A stretch of DNA of 64,000 bases, taken from Oleiagrimonas sp. C23AA. Its GTDB lineage: Bacteria > Pseudomonadota > Gammaproteobacteria > Xanthomonadales > Rhodanobacteraceae. Positions 51,829-61,898 of this stretch are shown piece by piece. The position numbers were made by a program, and so were the translations under genes. Position 1 is the stretch's first letter. Each line of letters begins with the position of its first letter. The stretch is taken from contig NZ_JAARLY010000003.1 of NCBI RefSeq assembly GCF_011759385.1, forward strand, positions 62,001 through 126,000. Reading direction: 5' to 3'. The notes beneath the pieces were generated by a model. It worked only from the letters and a program-made list of their open reading frames with translations, was not told the origin of the DNA and made no database searches.

Positions 51829-52928
51829 GCGGGGCGCTGCTGAAAGCCACGCTCACGCACCTGAAAGCCCTGGTCAGTCACGACACCCGCAATCCGCCGC
51901 GCCAGATCGGCACCGGCGGCATCTTCGATTATTTGAAGTCGCAGTTGCCGGGGTTTGCTTTCACGCTGACCGATCATGGTGCCGGAGCGGTCAGCCTGCT
52001 GGCCGTGCGTGGCAAGCCGCGCCTGTTGTTCAACGTGCATCTGGATACCGTGCCCGATTCGCCGCACTGGAGCGCCAGCCCCTTCGAGCTGCGCGTGGAT
52101 GAAGAGAAGGCGGTAGGACTGGGCGCCTGCGACATCAAGGGCGCGGCAGCGGCCATGCTGGCCGTAGCCAACGTCAGCGACGGCGATTGTGCGTTTTTGT
52201 TTTCCACCGACGAGGAGGCCAATGACGCGCGTTGCGTGCCGGCCTTCGTGCGCGGCGAGCATGCGTTCGAAGCGGTGATCGTCTCCGAACCCACGCAGGT
52301 GGAAGCGGTGCTGGCCCATCGCGGCATCAACTCGGTGCGCATGCGTTTCACCGGGCGTGCCGGGCATGCCTCGGGCAAGCAGAGCCTGTCCGACAGCGCG
52401 CTGCATCAGGCCGTGCGCTGGGGCGACAAGGCGCTTGATCTGGTCGAGTCGCAGGCGCATCAGCGCTTTGGTGGGTTGACCGGATTGCGCTTCAACATCG
52501 GCCGCATCGAGGGCGGCATCAAGGCCAACGTGATTGCGCCGGAAGCCGAGCTCAAGTTTGGCTTCCGCCCGCTGCCGTCGATGGACCCGGACGCGCTGCT
52601 GGCCGATTTTGCCGCGCTGGCCGAGCCGGCCGCGGCCGAGTTTGAGGAAACCTTCCGTGGCCCGTCGTGCCCGGCCGGCGACACCGCCGAGGCCGAGAAT
52701 CGGCGCCTTGCCACGCGCGATCTGGCCGACGAGCTGGGTCTTGCCATCGGCAATGCCGTGGACTTCTGGACCGAGGCCGCGCTGTTCTCCGCAGGCGGCT
52801 TCACGACCATGGTGTTCGGCCCGGGCGACATTGCCCAGGCGCACACCGCCGACGAATGGGTGGCGCTGGATCAGCTGTCCGCCTACGCCGATCACCTACA
52901 TCACATCATCGATCATGGACTCGCATAA
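51825..52928 (+). CDS. argE': N-acetyl-L-citrulline deacetylase (ArgE-like M20 metallopeptidase)
   Basis: The 367-residue M20 protein has the dinuclear zinc motifs [30 protein letters not shown] and the final HTADEW. In Xanthomonas the argE in this cluster acts on acetylcitrulline, the AOTCase product, and the same is inferred here from the neighbours. ATG 51825 overlaps argG; the gene overlaps argB/A by 14 bases. Confidence 0.9.
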   Translation: MSGALLKATLTHLKALVSHDTRNPPRQIGTGGIFDYLKSQLPGFAFTLTDHGAGAVSLLAVRGKPRLLFNVHLDTVPDSPHWSASPFELRVDEEKAVGLGACDIKGAAAAMLAVANVSDGDCAFLFSTDEEANDARCVPAFVRGEHAFEAVIVSEPTQVEAVLAHRGINSVRMRFTGRAGHASGKQSLSDSALHQAVRWGDKALDLVESQAHQRFGGLTGLRFNIGRIEGGIKANVIAPEAELKFGFRPLPSMDPDALLADFAALAEPAAAEFEETFRGPSCPAGDTAEAENRRLATRDLADELGLAIGNAVDFWTEAALFSAGGFTTMVFGPGDIAQAHTADEWVALDQLSAYADHLHHIIDHGLA

Positions 52929-54237
52929 GCAGTTAAGGCAGACCATCGTGCGCCTGCTCTCGAGCATGGGCAGCACCAAGGAAATCCAGCAGTACCTGAA
53001 ACGTTTCTCGCAGCTCGACGCCAAGCGCTTTGCCGTGGTCAAGGTGGGCGGTGCCGTGTTGCGCGACGATCTGGACGCGCTGGCCTCGTCGCTCACCTTC
53101 CTGCAGCAGGTCGGCCTGACGCCGATCGTGCTGCACGGCGCCGGCCCGCAACTGGACGCCGAGCTGTCGGCGGCGGGCATCGAAAAGCACACCGTCAATG
53201 GCCTGCGCGTGACCTCGCCGGAAGCGATGACCATCGTGCGCCGCGTGTTCCAGGAGCAGAACCTGCGCCTGGTCGAGGCCTTGCAGGAGATGGATGCGCG
53301 CGCCACCTCGGTGATCGGCGGCGTGTTCGAGTCGCAATATCTGGACCGTGAGCAGCTTGGTTTGGTCGGACAGGTCAAGCGCGTGAACCTGGCCCCGATC
53401 GACGCCAGCTTGCGCGTCGGTTCGATCCCGGTGATCGCCTCGATGGGCGAAACCCCGGATGGGCAGATCCTCAACATCAACGCCGATTTTGCCGCCAACG
53501 AGTTGGTGCACGCGCTGGAGCCGTACAAGATCATCTTCCTGACCGGGACGGGTGGCTTGTTGGACGGCAACAACAAGATCATCGACTCGATCAACTTGAG
53601 CACCGAGTACGAGCACCTGATGGCGCAACCGTGGCTGCATTCGGGCATGCGCTTGAAGATCGAGCAGATCAAGCAGTTGCTCGACGGGTTGCCGCTGACC
53701 TCGTCGGTGTCGATTACCCGTCCGGCGGAGTTGGCCAAGGAGCTGTTCACGCACAAGGGCTCGGGCACACTGGTGCGTCGCGGCGAGCGCGTGCTGCGTT
53801 TTGACAGCTGGGAAGGCGTGGACCAGCCGCGCCTGCGTCAGTTGATCGAATCAAGTTTCCGGCGCGGTCTGGCCGAGGACTACTTCGAGCGCATCACGCC
53901 GTACCGCGTGTATATCAGCGAGAACTACCGCGCCGCGATGGTGCTGACCGACGAGGGTGGCTTCACCTATCTGGACAAGTTTGCCGTGCTCGACGACGCC
54001 CAGGGCGAGGGCATCGGTCGCGCCGTGTGGCAGGTGATGCGCGAGGAAAATCCGAACCTGTTCTGGCGCTCGCGTCACGGCAACCTGGTCAATCCGTTCT
54101 ATTACGCCGAGTCCGATGGCAGCTATCGCCAGGCGCGCTGGAAGGTGTTCTGGTACGGCTTGAGCGACTTCGGTGACATCGAGCGCTGCGTGCACCACTG
54201 CGCCGAGCGTCCGGCCACCCTGATCGATCGTCCATGA
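52915..54237 (+). CDS. argB: Bifunctional N-acetylglutamate synthase/kinase (fused ArgB-ArgA)
   Basis: The 440-residue protein joins an amino-acid kinase domain (1-~285: [58 protein letters not shown]) to a C-terminal acetyltransferase domain (~295-440: [38 protein letters not shown]). This is the NAGS-K type known in Xanthomonadales and similar to vertebrate NAGS. It performs the first two steps of arginine synthesis and is probably arginine-inhibited. It overlaps both neighbours (14 and 4 bases). Confidence 0.93.
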   Translation: MDSHKQLRQTIVRLLSSMGSTKEIQQYLKRFSQLDAKRFAVVKVGGAVLRDDLDALASSLTFLQQVGLTPIVLHGAGPQLDAELSAAGIEKHTVNGLRVTSPEAMTIVRRVFQEQNLRLVEALQEMDARATSVIGGVFESQYLDREQLGLVGQVKRVNLAPIDASLRVGSIPVIASMGETPDGQILNINADFAANELVHALEPYKIIFLTGTGGLLDGNNKIIDSINLSTEYEHLMAQPWLHSGMRLKIEQIKQLLDGLPLTSSVSITRPAELAKELFTHKGSGTLVRRGERVLRFDSWEGVDQPRLRQLIESSFRRGLAEDYFERITPYRVYISENYRAAMVLTDEGGFTYLDKFAVLDDAQGEGIGRAVWQVMREENPNLFWRSRHGNLVNPFYYAESDGSYRQARWKVFWYGLSDFGDIERCVHHCAERPATLIDRP

Positions 54238-54836
54238 GCGGCTTTCTCTCTGCCGTCACTTTGCGCGGTGAGCACGTGGTGCTCGAGCCCCTGGGCATGG
54301 TGCACGCCGCGGGCCTGGCCGAGGCCGTGACCGATGGTGATATTCATCGCCTGTGGTTTACCGGCGCCCCGGCGCCGGAAGAGGTGGTTGGGTACATCGC
54401 CAAGGCGCAGGCACAGGCCGAGGCGGGCACGGCGCAGGCCTTCGCCGTGCGCCGCGTGGCGGACGGCCAGGTGCTTGGCAGCACGCGCTTTTGCCATGCC
54501 GATGCGGAAAATCGGCGGTTGGAGATCGGCTACACTTGGTATGCCAAGCGTGCCCAGCGCACCGCGGTGAACACCGAGTGCAAATACCTGCTGCTCCAGC
54601 ACGCGTTCGAGACGCTTGAGGCCATTGCCGTGGAGCTTCGCACGCACTGGCTCAATCACCGTTCGCGCGCGGCCATCGAGCGCCTGGGCGCCAAGTGCGA
54701 TGGCGTGCTGCGCAATCACCGTCGTACACCCGACGGCAGCCTGCGCGACACGGTGGTGTATTCGATTATTGCCGGCGAATGGCCGGCGGTGCGCCAGCAC
54801 CTGACCTTCAAGCTGCAACAGGATTTTTCGTCATGA
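54234..54836 (+). CDS. GNAT-family N-acetyltransferase (RimJ/RimL-like)
   Basis: The 200-residue protein has a RimJ/RimL-like fold ([59 protein letters not shown]). It lies between argB/A and argC with 4-base overlaps on both sides, so it is fully coupled to the operon. Acetylation of an amino group is likely, but a role in arginine synthesis is not established. Confidence 0.85.
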   Translation: MSGFLSAVTLRGEHVVLEPLGMVHAAGLAEAVTDGDIHRLWFTGAPAPEEVVGYIAKAQAQAEAGTAQAFAVRRVADGQVLGSTRFCHADAENRRLEIGYTWYAKRAQRTAVNTECKYLLLQHAFETLEAIAVELRTHWLNHRSRAAIERLGAKCDGVLRNHRRTPDGSLRDTVVYSIIAGEWPAVRQHLTFKLQQDFSS

Positions 54837-55783
54837 GCAAGCGAATCGGCATTGTCGGCGCGCGCGGCCATACCGGCGCCGAGCTGATTGCCCTGATCGC
54901 CGCCCACCCCGGCCTTGAGCTGGCCTTTGTCTCCTCGCGTGAGCTGGATGGCCAGCGCGTGGATGCGCATCATCCCGCTTACCAGGGCGCGCTGTGCTAC
55001 CAGCGCATGGAGCCGGCCGACGTGGCCGCGCAAGGCGCTGACGTGGTGGTGCTGGCATTGCCCAACGGCAAGGCCGCGCCGTACGTCGAGACCATCGATG
55101 AGGCCCGGCCGCAGACGGTGATCGTGGACCTGTCGGCCGATTACCGGTTCGACGATGACTGGTACTACGGCCTGCCGGAACTGACCCGCGAGTACTACCG
55201 CGGCAGCAAGCGCATCGCCAATCCCGGTTGTTATGCCACCGCCATGCAGCTGGCCATCCGTCCGCTGAAGGACGAACTGGCCGCGCCGCCGGTGTGCTTT
55301 GGCGTGTCCGGTTACTCCGGCGCCGGCACCACGCCGTCGGACAAGAACAACCCGGAAAAACTGGCCGACAACCTGATGCCGTACAGCCTGACCGGGCACA
55401 CCCACGAGCGTGAAGTCAGCCGTCAGTTGGGACTGCCGGTGGAATTCATGCCGCACGTGGCGCCGCATTTTCGCGGTTTGACCATCACCACCAATCTTTA
55501 CCTGCAACGCCCCATGCAGCGCGAGCAAGTGATGCGCCGCTATCAGGGGCGTTACGAGGGCGAGGCGTTGGTCAAGGTGCTCGATGAAGCGCCCTGGGTC
55601 AGCGCCGTTGCCGGCAAGCACCACGCCGAGATCGGTGGTTTTGATGTCGCCACCGGCGGGCGCCGCGTGGTGGTGGTGGCCACGCTGGACAACCTGCTCA
55701 AGGGTGCGGCCACGCAGGCCATGCAGAACATCAACATGGCGCTCAGCCTGCCGGAATTGACCGGGATTCCCGTTTCCGCCTGA
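54833..55783 (+). CDS. argC: N-acetyl-gamma-glutamyl-phosphate reductase
   Basis: ArgC reduces acetylglutamyl phosphate with NADPH. The 316-residue protein has the nucleotide motif [15 protein letters not shown] and the catalytic cysteine C133 in NPGCYATA, with HEREVSRQL and [14 protein letters not shown] 54833 overlaps the GNAT gene by 4 bases. Confidence 0.95.
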   Translation: MSKRIGIVGARGHTGAELIALIAAHPGLELAFVSSRELDGQRVDAHHPAYQGALCYQRMEPADVAAQGADVVVLALPNGKAAPYVETIDEARPQTVIVDLSADYRFDDDWYYGLPELTREYYRGSKRIANPGCYATAMQLAIRPLKDELAAPPVCFGVSGYSGAGTTPSDKNNPEKLADNLMPYSLTGHTHEREVSRQLGLPVEFMPHVAPHFRGLTITTNLYLQRPMQREQVMRRYQGRYEGEALVKVLDEAPWVSAVAGKHHAEIGGFDVATGGRRVVVVATLDNLLKGAATQAMQNINMALSLPELTGIPVSA

Positions 55784-55846
55784 GCGACATTGGTCGCGCT
55801 TTGCGCGCCGCGATGCAACTGAAAGACACGACGAGATCAGCAGACG

Positions 55847-57148
55847 ATGAGCGAGCTTTTGTGGCAGAAGGATGGCGTGAAGGTCGACGAGGCCATCATG
55901 GATTTCATGGCCGGCAACGATGTGGTGCTGGACCGCGAATTCTTCCTGCATGACATTCGCGCCAGCCAGGCGCATGTCGAAGGGCTGGCGCACATCGGTG
56001 TGGTCAGCGCCGACGAGGCCGACGCGCTGAAGCGCGAGCTGACCGTGCTGGCCGAGGATTTTTCCGCCGGGCGCTTTGTGCTCGATGCCACCTACGAAGA
56101 CGGTCACTCGGCGATCGAAGCGCGCCTGACCGAGCGCCTGGGCGATGCCGGCCGCCGCGTGCACACTGGGCGCAGCCGCAACGATCAGGTGCTGGTCGCC
56201 ACGCGCCTGTGGCTCAAGGACAGGCTGGCCGACCTGGCGCGGCTGTCGCTGGCCATTGCCGGCGTGTGCCTGGATCGTGCCGAGGTCGATTCGCTGCCGT
56301 TGCCCGGCTACACGCATTTGCAGCGCGCGGTGGTGTCGTCCACACGCATGTGGTTTTCCGGTTTCGCCGAAGGCTTTATCGACAACGCTATGCGCGCCCG
56401 CGCCACGCTGGAGCTGATCGACGCCAATCCGCTGGGTACGGCCGCCGGCTACGGCGTCAACCTGCCGCTGGATCGCGCCCACACCACGCAGGCGCTGGGG
56501 TTTGCGCGCATGCAGGTGTCGCCCATCTACGCCCAGCTGTCACGTGGCAAGTTCGAACTGGCGGCGCTGGATGCCTTGGCCGGCACCATGCTCGACACGC
56601 GTCGCCTGGCCTGGGATCTGAGCCTGTTCACCACCGCCGAATTTGGTTTTGTCAGCCTGCCGGACCAGTACACCACCGGCTCCTCGATCATGCCGAACAA
56701 GCGCAATCCGGATGTGGTCGAGCTGCTGCGTGGTACCTACGCGCCGGTGGCCGCGGCGCGCACCGAGATCGAACAGCTGCTGTCGCTGCCGTCCGGTTAT
56801 CAGCGCGACCTGCAATACAGCAAGGGCTCGCTGGTGCACGGCTTCACCCTGGGGCTGAAGGCACTGGCCTTGTTGCCGGACCTGTTGGCCCGCATGCAAT
56901 GGAATGGGCCGGTGATGCGTGCGGCGATCGAGCCGGCGATGTATGCCACCGACGTGGCCATCGAGCAGGCTGCCGCCGGCGTGCCGTTCCGCGATGCCTA
57001 TCGCGCGGCAGCGGCGACGGCCACCGAAGCCGGCGAGGGCCGCTCACCTGAATCGAGTCTGGCTGCACGCGTCTCCCCGGGCGGTGATGGCGATTGTGGG
57101 GTTGAATTGCTGCGTGCGCGCCTAAAGGTCTTAACGGATACGCACTAA
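55847..57148 (+). CDS. argH: Argininosuccinate lyase
   Basis: ArgH splits argininosuccinate to arginine and fumarate. The 433-residue fumarase-superfamily protein has the signature [16 protein letters not shown] and [10 protein letters not shown]. It lies 63 bases after argC and ends 31 bases before proB. Confidence 0.96.
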   Translation: MSELLWQKDGVKVDEAIMDFMAGNDVVLDREFFLHDIRASQAHVEGLAHIGVVSADEADALKRELTVLAEDFSAGRFVLDATYEDGHSAIEARLTERLGDAGRRVHTGRSRNDQVLVATRLWLKDRLADLARLSLAIAGVCLDRAEVDSLPLPGYTHLQRAVVSSTRMWFSGFAEGFIDNAMRARATLELIDANPLGTAAGYGVNLPLDRAHTTQALGFARMQVSPIYAQLSRGKFELAALDALAGTMLDTRRLAWDLSLFTTAEFGFVSLPDQYTTGSSIMPNKRNPDVVELLRGTYAPVAAARTEIEQLLSLPSGYQRDLQYSKGSLVHGFTLGLKALALLPDLLARMQWNGPVMRAAIEPAMYATDVAIEQAAAGVPFRDAYRAAAATATEAGEGRSPESSLAARVSPGGDGDCGVELLRARLKVLTDTH

Positions 57149-57179
57149 ACGCGCCGAGAGAAAGTCCAGCACGGAGACG

Positions 57180-58343
57180 ATGACCACACTCAAGAAGTTC
57201 AAGGAACAAAGCGTGCCGCCCTGGAACCGGGCGGTGTTGAAAGTCGGAAGCAGCCTTCTGGCCGCCGACGAGGGGGGCCTGAGCACGCGCTATGCGCTGG
57301 GACTGGCGCAGTTCATCGCGGCCTGCCAGGCAGCCGGTCGCGAGATTGTGCTGGTCTCTTCCGGCGCGGTGGCCGCCGGCCGCATGCTTCTGGCCAACCA
57401 TGCCGACGAAGACAGCAGCAACAACGCTGCCCGCCAGGCCATGGCGGCGCTGGGCCAGACTCAGACGGTGGCGCTGTGGCAGCGTCTGCTTGATGCGCCG
57501 CTAGCGCAGGTGCTGCTGACACATGACGACCTGCGTGACCGTCGCCGCTATCTCAATGCGCGTGCCACGCTGCAGGAGCTGCTCACGCACAAGGTGATCC
57601 CGGTGGTCAATGAAAACGACACCGTGGCCATCGACGAGCTGACCCTGGGTGACAACGACAACCTGGCCGCCATTGTCGCGGCGCTGGTTGACGCCGACCT
57701 GCTGTTGATCGCCACCGACATCGACGGCCTGTACACCGCCGACCCGCGCAGCGGCCCCGACGCCAAACCCATCGACGTGGTGGAGGAACTGACGCCGCAG
57801 ATCATGGCCATGGCCGGCGACCCCGGTTCCAGCGTCGGTACTGGCGGCATGCGTACCAAGCTGGAGGCGGCTGAAAAGGCCGCTGCCGCCGGCATTGAAA
57901 CCATCCTGTTCAACGGTCGCGACGCCGACGTGGTCGGCCTGCTCTCACGCGACCTGCTGCGCGGCACCCGCCTGCGCACCAACGCCGACCGCCTGCAGGC
58001 ACGCAAGTATTGGCTGCGCCATGTTCCCAACGTGCCCGGTCACATCCTGGTCGATCCAGGTGCGGCCAATGCGGTGGTCGAGGAGGGCGCCTCCCTGCTG
58101 CCCAAGGGCATCGTCACCGCGGTGGGCCATTTTCAGCGCGGCGACATGGTGGAAATCCACGTTGATGCCGAGGGCGACGCCGACGGCCACCACTGCGTGG
58201 CGCGCGGCATCACCCAGTACGGCGCCGCGGAAATCCGCCAGATTGCCGGCAGCCATACCCGCGATATCGAGAAGCGTCTCGGCTACAGCTACGGCGAAAC
58301 TGTAGTGCACCGCGACGATCTGGTTCGACTCGAAGGAGCTTGA
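57180..58343 (+). CDS. proB: Glutamate 5-kinase
   Basis: ProB makes glutamyl-5-phosphate for proline synthesis. The 387-residue protein has an amino-acid kinase domain ([32 protein letters not shown]) and a C-terminal PUA domain ([18 protein letters not shown]). The first 17 residues precede the usual start of the fold. It follows argH closely and precedes proA by 4 bases. Confidence 0.95.
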   Translation: MTTLKKFKEQSVPPWNRAVLKVGSSLLAADEGGLSTRYALGLAQFIAACQAAGREIVLVSSGAVAAGRMLLANHADEDSSNNAARQAMAALGQTQTVALWQRLLDAPLAQVLLTHDDLRDRRRYLNARATLQELLTHKVIPVVNENDTVAIDELTLGDNDNLAAIVAALVDADLLLIATDIDGLYTADPRSGPDAKPIDVVEELTPQIMAMAGDPGSSVGTGGMRTKLEAAEKAAAAGIETILFNGRDADVVGLLSRDLLRGTRLRTNADRLQARKYWLRHVPNVPGHILVDPGAANAVVEEGASLLPKGIVTAVGHFQRGDMVEIHVDAEGDADGHHCVARGITQYGAAEIRQIAGSHTRDIEKRLGYSYGETVVHRDDLVRLEGA

Positions 58344-58347
58344 AAAC

Positions 58348-59616
58348 ATGACCAACGCATCCGTGCGCGACAACGCGCTCAAATGCCAGAAGGCCGCCGT
58401 GCAGGTGGCCGAACTTTCCACCGACGACAAGAACAAGTTGCTCAACGCCATGGCCAGCGCGCTGGAAAAGGCCAGCGACGAGGTGCTCAAGGCCAACGCC
58501 GAGGATATGCGCGCCGCGCGTGAGAAAGGCATCGGTGAGGCCATGCTCGATCGCCTGGCACTCAATGAGGAGCGTGTCGCCGGCATTGCCAAGGCGCTGC
58601 GTGAAGTAGCCGAATTGCCTGATCCGGTGGGCCAGGTCACGCACACCGAGGAGTCGTCCAAGGGCTTCACCATCGAGCGTGTGCGCGTGCCGCTGGGCGT
58701 GGTCGCGATGATCTACGAGGCGCGGCCCAACGTCACCGCCGATGCCGCCGCGCTGTGCATCAAGGCCGGCAACGGGGTGATCCTGCGTGGCGGCAAGGAA
58801 GCGGTGCGCTCCAACCAGGCCATTGCCAAGGTGTTGCGTGGTGCCATGCGCGATGCGGGTATCGACGAGCATGCGCTGATGCTGCTGGACGACCTGTCGC
58901 GCGAGGCGATGCTCGAGTTGATGCAGCTGTCGGAGATCGTCGACCTGATCATCCCGCGCGGCGGCGAAGGCCTGATCCGCTTCGTCACCGAAAACGCGCG
59001 CGTGCCGGTGATCAAGCATTACAAGGGCGTATGCCACCTTTACGTGGACAACAAGGCCGATCTGGACAAGGCGCTGGATATCCTGGTCGATGGCAAGACC
59101 ACGCGCCCGGCGGCCTGCAATTCGCTGGAAACGCTGCTGGTGCACAAGGACATTGCCGCCGACTTTCTGCCGCGAGCGGCCAAGGCGCTGCGCGAGAAGG
59201 GCGTGGAGCTGCGCGGCGATGATGCCTCGCGCGCCATTGTCAGCGACATGGAGCCGGCCAGCGAGGAAGACTTCGCCGCCGAGTTCCTGTCCCTGAAAAT
59301 CGCCGTGCGCGTGGTCGATGATGCCGAGCAGGCCATCGAACACATCCGCAGCTTCGGCTCCGACCACACCGAGGTGATCTGCACCGAGGACATGGTCGTG
59401 GCCAACCGCTTCGTGCATGCGCTGCGCTCGGCGGTGGTGATGATCAACGCCTCTTCGCGCTTCTCCGATGGTGGCGAACTGGGCCTGGGCGCCGAGATCG
59501 GCATTTCCACCACGCGCTTGCACTCGTACGGGCCGATGGGTGCCGAAGCGCTGACCATCGAGCGCTTCGTGCTGCGCGGTTCGGGCCAGGTGCGTCACGG
59601 CACCAAGGCGGCCTGA
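58348..59616 (+). CDS. proA: Gamma-glutamyl phosphate reductase
   Basis: ProA reduces glutamyl-5-phosphate to glutamate semialdehyde. The 422-residue aldehyde-dehydrogenase-fold enzyme has [19 protein letters not shown], the catalytic-Cys segment [12 protein letters not shown] and [16 protein letters not shown]. Placement after proB is typical. A strong terminator follows. Confidence 0.96.
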   Translation: MTNASVRDNALKCQKAAVQVAELSTDDKNKLLNAMASALEKASDEVLKANAEDMRAAREKGIGEAMLDRLALNEERVAGIAKALREVAELPDPVGQVTHTEESSKGFTIERVRVPLGVVAMIYEARPNVTADAAALCIKAGNGVILRGGKEAVRSNQAIAKVLRGAMRDAGIDEHALMLLDDLSREAMLELMQLSEIVDLIIPRGGEGLIRFVTENARVPVIKHYKGVCHLYVDNKADLDKALDILVDGKTTRPAACNSLETLLVHKDIAADFLPRAAKALREKGVELRGDDASRAIVSDMEPASEEDFAAEFLSLKIAVRVVDDAEQAIEHIRSFGSDHTEVICTEDMVVANRFVHALRSAVVMINASSRFSDGGELGLGAEIGISTTRLHSYGPMGAEALTIERFVLRGSGQVRHGTKAA

Positions 59617-59643
59617 ACGAAGCAGGCTGCGACATTTGCCGAC

Positions 59644-59680
59644 AAGGGTCGGAGCAGGGCATTCTGCTCCGGCCTTTTTT
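59644..59680 (+). terminator. Intrinsic terminator after proA
   Basis: Arms with core CGGAGCAG (59650-59657) and CTGCTCCG (59664-59671), extended by GG/CC pairs and A/T pairs, are followed by six T. It ends the arginine-proline cluster. Confidence 0.93.
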
Positions 59681-59696
59681 GTGGAGCGATGCGCCC

Positions 59697-60146
59697 ATGC
59701 GCCGATGGCCGGCCCTGATCGTTTTCCTGTTGCTGGTGGCGTTGACTGCCTGCAGCGGCGTCTTCTTCCAGCCCGGTGCCTGGTATCAGGGCTTGACCAA
59801 GCCGGGTTTCACACCGCCGAACATTGCCTTTCCGATCGCCTGGACGGCGCTTTATATCACCATGGCCGTGGCAGCCTGGCGCGCCTGGCTACAGCGTGGG
59901 TTTGATGGTGCGCAGTGGCTCTGGCTGATCCAGCTGGCGCTCAATGCATTGTGGTCTTGGCTGGTATTCGGTCGTCACTGGCTGGGCGCCGGTGCGCTGG
60001 AGATTGGTGTGCTCTGGTTGACCATTGCCGCGACCACGGCAGCGTTCTTCCGGCGCGACCGGGTGGCTGGCGCGCTGATGTTGCCCTATCTGGCCTGGGT
60101 GAGTTTTGCTGGTGTGCTGAATATCGCCTTGTGGCAACTCAATTGA
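59697..60146 (+). CDS. TspO/MBR-family membrane protein
   Basis: The 149-residue protein has five hydrophobic segments and the TspO motifs WYQGLTKPGFTPPNIAFPIAW, ALNALWSWLVFG and LPYLAWVSFAGVLNIALW. TspO binds porphyrins and is linked to stress and tetrapyrrole control. ATG 59697 follows GGAG at 10 bases; a TTG at 59679 is an alternative. It ends 14 bases from the convergent gene. Confidence 0.9.
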   Translation: MRRWPALIVFLLLVALTACSGVFFQPGAWYQGLTKPGFTPPNIAFPIAWTALYITMAVAAWRAWLQRGFDGAQWLWLIQLALNALWSWLVFGRHWLGAGALEIGVLWLTIAATTAAFFRRDRVAGALMLPYLAWVSFAGVLNIALWQLN

Positions 60147-60160
60147 GGCCGTTGAATGCC

Positions 60161-60538
60161 TCAGATCACCATCACGTGGTCGACGCGGGCGCGACCGTTT
60201 TCGCTGATCAGCACCATCTCGGCCAGATACTCGCCCGGTGTGCCGGTAAAACGTTGGCGCCAGGTGAATACCACGGCGCCTGGGCGGCGCAGCAGATTCA
60301 GTCGTTCCCGGTCGGCGAAGCGGCCACGCTCGGTCTGGCTCAGTTCCACTACCGAGTGGAAGTAGTCGGCCGACATCACATCGCGCGCGCGGGCGGAGAA
60401 ATCGCGGATATGTCCGGCATAGTCGCGACGGTTGGAAGCATCCATCAGCGGATCCATCAGCGACTCGCCCAGCTGCCACAGGGCGCCATCTTCCAGCCGC
60501 GCCAGCGCTGCGGCTTCCAGCATGACGACGTGACTCAC
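60161..60538 (-). CDS. Conserved hypothetical protein, possibly NTF2-like
   Basis: The 125-residue protein has a helical N-terminus and a beta-rich C-terminus (PGAVVFTWRQRFTGTPGEYLAEMVLISENGRARVDHVMVI in consecutive parts), which looks like an NTF2-like cone fold. No catalytic motif is recognised. It overlaps the VOC-family gene by 4 bases and is translated after it, so the two may act together. Confidence 0.6.
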   Translation of the reverse strand: MSHVVMLEAAALARLEDGALWQLGESLMDPLMDASNRRDYAGHIRDFSARARDVMSADYFHSVVELSQTERGRFADRERLNLLRRPGAVVFTWRQRFTGTPGEYLAEMVLISENGRARVDHVMVI

Positions 60539-60924
60539 GGCAGGTTGAGCTGCCAGGAGACACCGAAACGATCGGTCAGCCAGCCGAAGCGACGACTGAA
60601 ACCGTAGTCACCCAGCGGCATCAGCGCCTCGCCATCGACTGACAACTCCGCGAACACCTTCTCCAGCGCGTGCTCGTCGTCGAAGTCGACGAAGATGGAC
60701 ATCGCTGGGGTGAAGTTGAAGTCGTGCTTGACCGGCGAGTCGATGCAAAGAAACTCGCGCCCGGCCAGCGAGAAGCTGCCGATCTGCAGCTTGCCCTTGT
60801 GGCTGCCTTCGCTGTAACGACGTGTTTGGACCACCTTGGAGTCGGGAAACAGGCTCACGTAGAGGTTCATCGCTTCCTCGGCGGAGCCCTCGAACATCAG
60901 GTGGGTGCGAATATTCATGGTCAT
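60535..60924 (-). CDS. VOC-family protein (PhnB / 3-demethylubiquinone methyltransferase-like domain)
   Basis: The 129-residue protein has the repeated beta-alpha-beta3 fold of the VOC superfamily (LMFEGSAEEAMNLYVSLFP, FLCIDSPVKHDFNFTPAMSI, PLGDYGFSRRFGWLTDRFG). It fits the group annotated PhnB or 3-dmu-9_3-mt, whose real reaction is not known. It is first of a two-gene minus-strand unit. Confidence 0.85.
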   Translation of the reverse strand: MTMNIRTHLMFEGSAEEAMNLYVSLFPDSKVVQTRRYSEGSHKGKLQIGSFSLAGREFLCIDSPVKHDFNFTPAMSIFVDFDDEHALEKVFAELSVDGEALMPLGDYGFSRRFGWLTDRFGVSWQLNLP

Positions 60925-61038
60925 GCTTGGAGCCTGGTGCGTTGCGCGTCTTCATCTTGGCCGATTCGCACGCGCCTGCCAATCGCCGGACGTGTGCGAA
61001 CCTGAAAAATCGGCAGAGCCAACCGGATCGTGGCCGCA

Positions 61039-61737
61039 TCAGCGACTGTCGGCAAGGTCCGCCGGTCGCATGCGTTGCAGGCGTATCTTGGTGCCGCTGG
61101 CAAAGGTGGCGATGAAGGTGGCGCCTTCATGGGTCTTGGCGACGATCTTCTCCGGCGGTGCCTTGGCGGCCCGGCGCAGTGCCTTGGTGTAGTAGGCCGT
61201 GGTGATCCCGGTGGGCGTGAGCGTCAGTGGAGGTCCAACCTGGCGGAAGCGGGCAAAGAAATCGGTGCACTGCTCGCACGGCGGGAAAGGCACCGTCGGC
61301 AGCTTTTTCAGGTAGAGGAAGTATTTGCCATTGCGCGGAATGCGCATGCGCGTGGCATCGTGCGCGCTGTGATTGGTGCTGCCGTGCGCGCTCCACAGGC
61401 GCACGATCGACGCCTTGTCGCAGCGTACCGTCAGGCAGCGCTGCAGCACCAGATATTCATCATCCTGCAGGTTCACCGGCCTGACGCTGATCACATCGCC
61501 ATGGCCCAGCGGCTGCGCCGGGTAGACCATGTAAGGCAGCTTGGCCAGCACCTTGAAGTCGCCGGAAATCACGTAGCCGCCGTAGTGCTTCTGGTAGGGC
61601 GGAGCGATCACGTTGATGTTGGGCAGGTCGGTCTGATCCTGGCCGTGCGCATCGCGGTGCACGGTCGGACCGGCACTGGCCAGGCAGCTCAGGCCAAGGG
61701 CCAGCAGTGCGGTGCCCAGGCGAATACTCGGTGTCAT
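61039..61737 (-). CDS. Exported hypothetical protein
   Basis: The 232-residue protein has a signal peptide (about 1-22, ending ASAG). The mature part has VIAPPYQKHYGGYVISGDF, two Cys pairs (QRCLTVRCDKAS and PPCEQCTDFF) that may form disulfides, and a basic C-terminus. No family is recognised. It lies downstream of ggt on the same strand, separated by a terminator. Confidence 0.65.
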   Translation of the reverse strand: MTPSIRLGTALLALGLSCLASAGPTVHRDAHGQDQTDLPNINVIAPPYQKHYGGYVISGDFKVLAKLPYMVYPAQPLGHGDVISVRPVNLQDDEYLVLQRCLTVRCDKASIVRLWSAHGSTNHSAHDATRMRIPRNGKYFLYLKKLPTVPFPPCEQCTDFFARFRQVGPPLTLTPTGITTAYYTKALRRAAKAPPEKIVAKTHEGATFIATFASGTKIRLQRMRPADLADSR

Positions 61738-61827
61738 CGTACCCCTCCCGATTCCTTGCGGTCATTAAGGTCGATGCCTGCCATGCTACGCCTTTTCCCC
61801 TGGCGAACCGAAGTGGCGACACCAAAG

Positions 61828-61855
61828 AGGCCCCGCGCCGTGAGCCGCGGGGCCT
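61828..61855 (-). terminator. Terminator-like hairpin after ggt
   Basis: AGGCCCCGCG (61828-61837) pairs perfectly with CGCGGGGCCT (61846-61855). On the minus strand a short T stretch follows, 43 bases after the ggt stop. Confidence 0.75.
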
Positions 61856-61898
61856 TATACTTGGTGCTCAACGCTCAGTGGGCGAGCGGCGACTAACT

